Shown piece after piece: positions 60,386 to 64,000 of a DNA stretch of 64,000 bases. Position 1 is the stretch's first letter, and every line of letters starts with the position of its first letter. A program made the translations under genes and the position numbers. The notes below the pieces were generated by a model. It had not been told where the DNA came from. It saw only the letters and a program-made list of their open reading frames with translations, and searched no databases. The DNA is from Meghimatium bilineatum (taxonomy: Eukaryota > Mollusca > Gastropoda > Stylommatophora > Philomycidae). The stretch lies in NCBI GenBank assembly GCA_034231615.1, contig CM067317.1:17126264-17190263 (forward strand), given 5' to 3'.

Positions 60386-60480
60386 GGGGGTGTAATAACG
60401 AAAAAAATCAAATTACAATACACACATTTTCAACGTTTCGAACCGTTAGGTCTTTGTCAAGTAAACACAAAACAAACAGT
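60386..60480 (-). mobile_element. Penelope-like/hammerhead-type repeat end, copy 2
   Basis: On minus CTTGACAAAGACCTAACGGT is followed by TCGAAACGTTG (60461-60431). The GACC/GGTC-type stem, then CGAAAC, is retained. The first box is CTTGACA where an active hammerhead has CTGATGA. It is paired with the similar stretch at 25292-25395. Confidence 0.48.
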
Positions 60481-60700
60481 GAAAAGACACTAAAACAGTA
60501 AACACAATGTTACCACCACAGAGGCACTAGAACGAGGACATGAAAACAATACAAAGTTCAAAGTGAGAATAACGTACGTATAAACGTGTATTCATGAAAA
60601 CAGGTTTTGTTGAAAATGGGATGGGATATGAGATCAGATATAACAAATTATTACCTGATACAAACATGGACATCAATACAATAAAGACCACACCAATACA

Positions 60701-60877
60701 AATTTAAACAAATCTTCTTCATCGTTCATTCTCAAACTCCTACTAGATCTCTCTTATAGCTGGACAATGGCCTAACTAGATTTCCAACATTAAGTAATAC
60801 AGAAAATGGAAATGCGTTATATGGCAGTTTTATTTGCGCCAATGGCCCGACACATCCGTCTTCGGCGGAATTTAAAC
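60701..60877 (-). mobile_element. SINE subfamily B with TSD
   Basis: The element is 60710-60868. AATTTAAAC at 60701-60709 and 60869-60877 is a perfect 9-bp target-site duplication. It starts CCGCCGAAGACGGATGTGTC on minus. Confidence 0.94.
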
Positions 60878-60879
60878 TT

Positions 60880-61390
60880 ATGAATGTTTAAAGTTAAGTC
60901 CAAAAGACTTGATGGTACCGAACTAAAATATAAATCGATTTTCAAGAGCGTACCTAGATCTCATCCGTGGTGCAAAGTTTTTACGTAGGCCAGACCTATC
61001 TGTTATCAGTACTGTCTCACTAACTACATCATTTTATACCCACGATTCTGCTTTTCATCGACTCTGACCTCTGCATGATGAGGACAGTATATTTATGTAA
61101 TACTTGGAAAGCGAGGTTGTTTACAGTTGCGTGACTCACGTCCTCCTTAACATGCACCACTCTATTTTATGAAGCACGCCTGAGTAACAAGCGGGGCCTG
61201 ACTTTCTAGTTCACGGTTCACAGGTTAGGGCCAATGTCTTCTTCCCAGGTATTTCGTGGTATGCTACTAATGAAAGTTGAGGGAATAGGCTGACAGCCTG
61301 TCACCTGTAAAAAAACAAACATCACTGTATGTCTTGCCTAGATTTCGTACTCGTGTCCTCTATCAAATGGTTCCCACAGATGATGAAGAG
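60880..61390. other. no gene recognised
   Basis: Unique-looking sequence without recognised domains or repeats. Confidence 0.4.
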
Positions 61391-61393
61391 ATT

Positions 61394-61573
61394 TAGACCT
61401 GGGACACTGAACACTGTTCGTGACAGACGTAGACCTGGGACACTGAACACTGTTCGTGACAGACGTAGACCTGGGACACTGAACACTGTTCGTGACAGAC
61501 GTAGACCTGGGACACTGAACACTGTTCGTGACAGACGTAGACCTGGGGCACTGAACACTGTTCGTGACAGACT
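61394..61573. repeat. minisatellite, 36-bp unit, 5 copies
   Basis: TAGACCTGGGACACTGAACA plus CTGTTCGTGACAGACG. Being 36 bp, it stays open on both strands and gives RRPGTLNTVRDR and VFSVPGLRLSRT peptide repeats. No sign of a gene start or domain. Confidence 0.97.
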
Positions 61574-61639
61574 TCTAAGTGCTGGGACTTGCTAGACTTG
61601 ATATCGCTGCAGACAGGCCAACATATGCTACGCTCCTGG

Positions 61640-61860
61640 TGGAACGTGACGATTCTGGGATACTACTGCTCGGGAATGTCTCCCTTCGGGTACTCATCCC
61701 GCCCAAACACAACCATATTTTGAGACAACAAATTTCAGACCAGCTAGGGAGTCATCTTGATTACTCAAAAGAGACATTTCGCTTTTGTCAGAAAGACTAT
61801 GTGTTGTCAAAGCTGCCTGCTCACAGCTAAAGAGATTACATCATCATCATCATTATGATC
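61640..61860 (+). repeat. dispersed repeat family H, copy 2
   Basis: TTTTGTCAGAAAGACTATG and GCCTGCTCACAGCTAAAG match copy 1 at 4100-4240, and a CATCATCATCATCAT tail follows. The frame before it (from 61579) may be the last part of a retroelement protein; I do not recognise it. Confidence 0.55.
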
Positions 61861-62450
61861 GTCGTCCTACGAAGCATGCTTTGAGAATCTGGTATCATCT
61901 TCTTCTTTCGTACGCCTGGAACTTTCTTATATCTTATGTTTGTCTCTTCTATAAATTTGATTGTGATAAACTCATGCAACGGTCTATATTTTTCTTGCAG
62001 TGTTGTTTCTTTGAGCCTTGGCATTTCACATCTGAACATTCTACTATTTAGTAAATGTCCAACGCTGTACCCTGTTCTGTTCATTCGCCTGAAAATGTTC
62101 ACTTCCGAAATGTGATTAAGGATTGGTGATACATTCCAATTCAGGAGTGGTATGGGAGTGGTACGATAAATTCTTCCCTCCAGGTCTGCGGAACTTTGCC
62201 CGTAAGCCAAAATATATCGAAGACCTTTTTTGTTGTTTTCTGCAGTTCTCAGGGATTTAATACTATCATTGGGTACTCCATCAGCTCATGGTGACTTTTT
62301 CGTGATTAGTTTGAATGTTGAAAGATCCACTTTTCAAAATATTACTGGCGCATTCATAACTTCAGATATGTCTAGTGCCTTTTCGCCGTTTACAACTCTC
62401 CTGTTGACTCCATAGGTTAATGTTTATATTCTTTTCTTTAGCAAAGGAGT

Positions 62451-62603
62451 CTAAATCAGAAGGCAGAAGACGGGATTTGAACCATGTCCACTAAGGGCTG
62501 GTACATATTCGCAGTGCAACTGAAACCAACACGTTTTCCGAATCGACCAATGAGCACCTTTAGGAACCCGGTTCAAATACCTTCTGCTGTCTTCTGATTT
62601 TTT
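62451..62603. repeat. inverted repeat, about 33-bp arms, B-box-like ends
   Basis: The left arm, read on minus, is GGTTCAAATCCCGTCTTCTG then CCTTCTGATTTAG. The right arm on plus is GGTTCAAATACCTTCTGCTG then TCTTCTGATTTTT. The spacer is about 86 bp. GGTTCAAATCC fits a tRNA B box, and TTGGTCGATTCGG inside the loop on minus is A-box-like. Confidence 0.65.
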
Positions 62604-62929
62604 TTCTGTTTCTCATAAAAGCTTCATAGTAATATTATTCATATAGCAGTTAGTCTGCAATATATTAACCTGCCTGTTTGGTCGAAGCTTCGAAAACACA
62701 CAGCAAGTATACACAAATTGGGTCATCCATGTATCTCCTGAATTCTACTGCGCAGCTAGCAGTTTTCTTGTCCCATTCACTGTCTTCATTGTCAATAATT
62801 TTATTATAAACGGAGTATAACTCTATGAAATGCTTTTTTGATTATGAATACTGCTCTGGAATGGAAATTCCAACTCGTTGTAAACTCTTGTGGCAGCTTG
62901 AAACCACCCCTCCCCCCTTCACTCAACAA

Positions 62930-63680
62930 AACTGTTTAAAAAAAGAATTATAGATAAATGTGTGAACAGTAGTCAAGGCACAGACAAACATACGATCTTG
63001 TTTAATAGTTTTAGAACCATACAAAAGTACCAAGTTCAATTGCGCGCATAGAAAAGGATGTGTATGTGGGCAAAAGTCCTTCACTAGTTTTTTTGAACCC
63101 CTCCTAGTCTTCATGCTATTATAAATAACCAAATGGTCAGAGGGTGTCCGACAAGTCTTCATGCTATTGTTGAGTTACCATAATCTGTCTGACTTACAAC
63201 TTTTTCTGTCATCTACATCCCAGTCATGCAAAATTTTCTGTATGAGTTCAGAAAATCCAGCAACAATTTTGTTCTGGGAAGCGTCGAAAAAACCCCAAAA
63301 GATCTTTCCACTTTCATATCTTTCACACAATACCTACATATTATGCTCATTTGAGACTTACATGACACATGTAGAATCTCGTCAGCGGAAATATATGGAG
63401 GTTTATTTATTTCATATTTGATACACTCATTTAAAATATCAGTTATTACTTCAATCAAGGTCAGCTTAAACATCTTCATTTTTCTGGTGAAGTGTCCTTT
63501 AAAAGTGAAGACGAATGCAATTGATCTCTTACCATGGACTCATTTTGAGGTAGTAAATCAAATAATTCTCAATAATTTTCTTTGTTTTTGGCACTTTCAT
63601 CCTCCCTGTGTCCACGGAATGCTAATACCTGTTTACTTAAAAATATTACCGGCTCAATGAGTTTCTACAAGTATTGTGTG
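62930..63680 (-). pseudogene. broken hAT-type transposase (DUF4371/ZMYM1-like)
   Basis: On minus, in three frames in series: VIFLSKQVLAFRGHREDESA then KNKENY and ELFDLLPQNESM; next ISADE-type PYISADEILHVSCKSQMSII and KVERSFGVFSTL; then GGVQK and LVKDFCPHTHPFLCAQLNLV. The order FRGH, ADE, RYV-like strand, LVKD-PH-QLNLVL is that of domesticated and mobile hAT-like DUF4371 proteins. Stops and frameshifts separate the blocks, and the C-terminal dimerisation domain is not seen. Terminal repeats were not found. Confidence 0.82.
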
Positions 63681-63689
63681 TTTGAAGAC

Positions 63690-64000
63690 ACAATCTCGTT
63701 ATGTTTGATTGCTTGTTACTACCGATAAAACATGTTTAATTCGTGTCTTGCCCAGCTGATGAAATGCATCATTGTGTAATAGATGATGTTTTGAATACTG
63801 TTGTTTTACTGATTTTCAAATTAAGTTGCGTAAGTCACGAATGTCTTCCTTGCACCATTCATAGCCTTTAGCCCCCCAAAATGACATAAATAGCAAAAGA
63901 CTTTTTTGTTTGTCAGCATAACAGTTATACAAGGAAATCTGTCGTACCATAACGATTCAAAATTTCGATCCATGATTACGAAATTCTTTAATTGTCAAAC
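63690..64000. other. no feature recognised
   Basis: AT-rich end of the window. If the transposase relic had an N-terminal zinc finger it would lie here on minus, but I do not see one. Confidence 0.35.

Noticed and set aside
61836..62210. 124-codon minus-strand frame as a host gene
   Set aside because: Its C-terminal end reads through a CATCAT repeat (poly-Met) and the rest has no recognised domain.

Overview
This is AT-rich nuclear DNA of an animal, very probably a marine invertebrate. The evidence is GT-AG introns, a TATA-plus-initiator promoter, tRNA-derived and tRNA-unrelated SINEs, several LINE clades, mariner, pogo and hAT elements, and many micro- and minisatellites. A mollusc or another lophotrochozoan would fit, but nothing here fixes the phylum. 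There are no operons, rRNA or tRNA genes, or CRISPR arrays.

The only convincing host gene lies on the minus strand across the first third of the window, from 22219 down to about 560. It has four tiny coding exons (22140-22155, 9334-9380, 4275-4314 and 703-728). Their phases match and join into a 42-residue protein very rich in lysine and glycine. Its start, MSGRDGKKK, and its GKK-rich end resemble the ribosome-associated TMA7/CCDC72 family, but it is shorter. The introns are about 12.8, 5.0 and 3.5 kb and are packed with retroposons. A TATA box and an initiator 29 nt apart sit just upstream of exon 1.

The rest, 22.3-64 kb and the introns, is a mosaic of repeats. (1) A SINE superfamily with a (GAA)n tail has two subfamilies. 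A is about 270 bp and B about 150-170 bp. Each starts at a fixed 5' end and both share one 3' domain; many copies have intact target-site duplications (TSDs). (2) A 5'-truncated RNase-H LINE at 16749-17754 ends in the same GAACGCAGAAGAA tail and is the likely machinery for those SINEs. A GC-rich 1.38-kb retroposon at 42682-44061 carries the same tail. (3) Copies of a jockey-like RT/RNase-H LINE end in (CTAA)n. (4) Several other LINE families are present as 3' relics. (5) DNA transposons include a pogo-like MITE, a mariner-derived element with long inverted repeats, a 165-bp hAT MITE with a perfect 8-bp TSD, and a broken hAT/DUF4371-type transposase at 62930-63680. (6) A repeat family carries a CRE-like palindrome. 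(7) More than fifteen minisatellites and four long (TA)n tracts are present.

The long reading frames outside the small gene are explained by these repeats or look like chance frames in AT-rich DNA.
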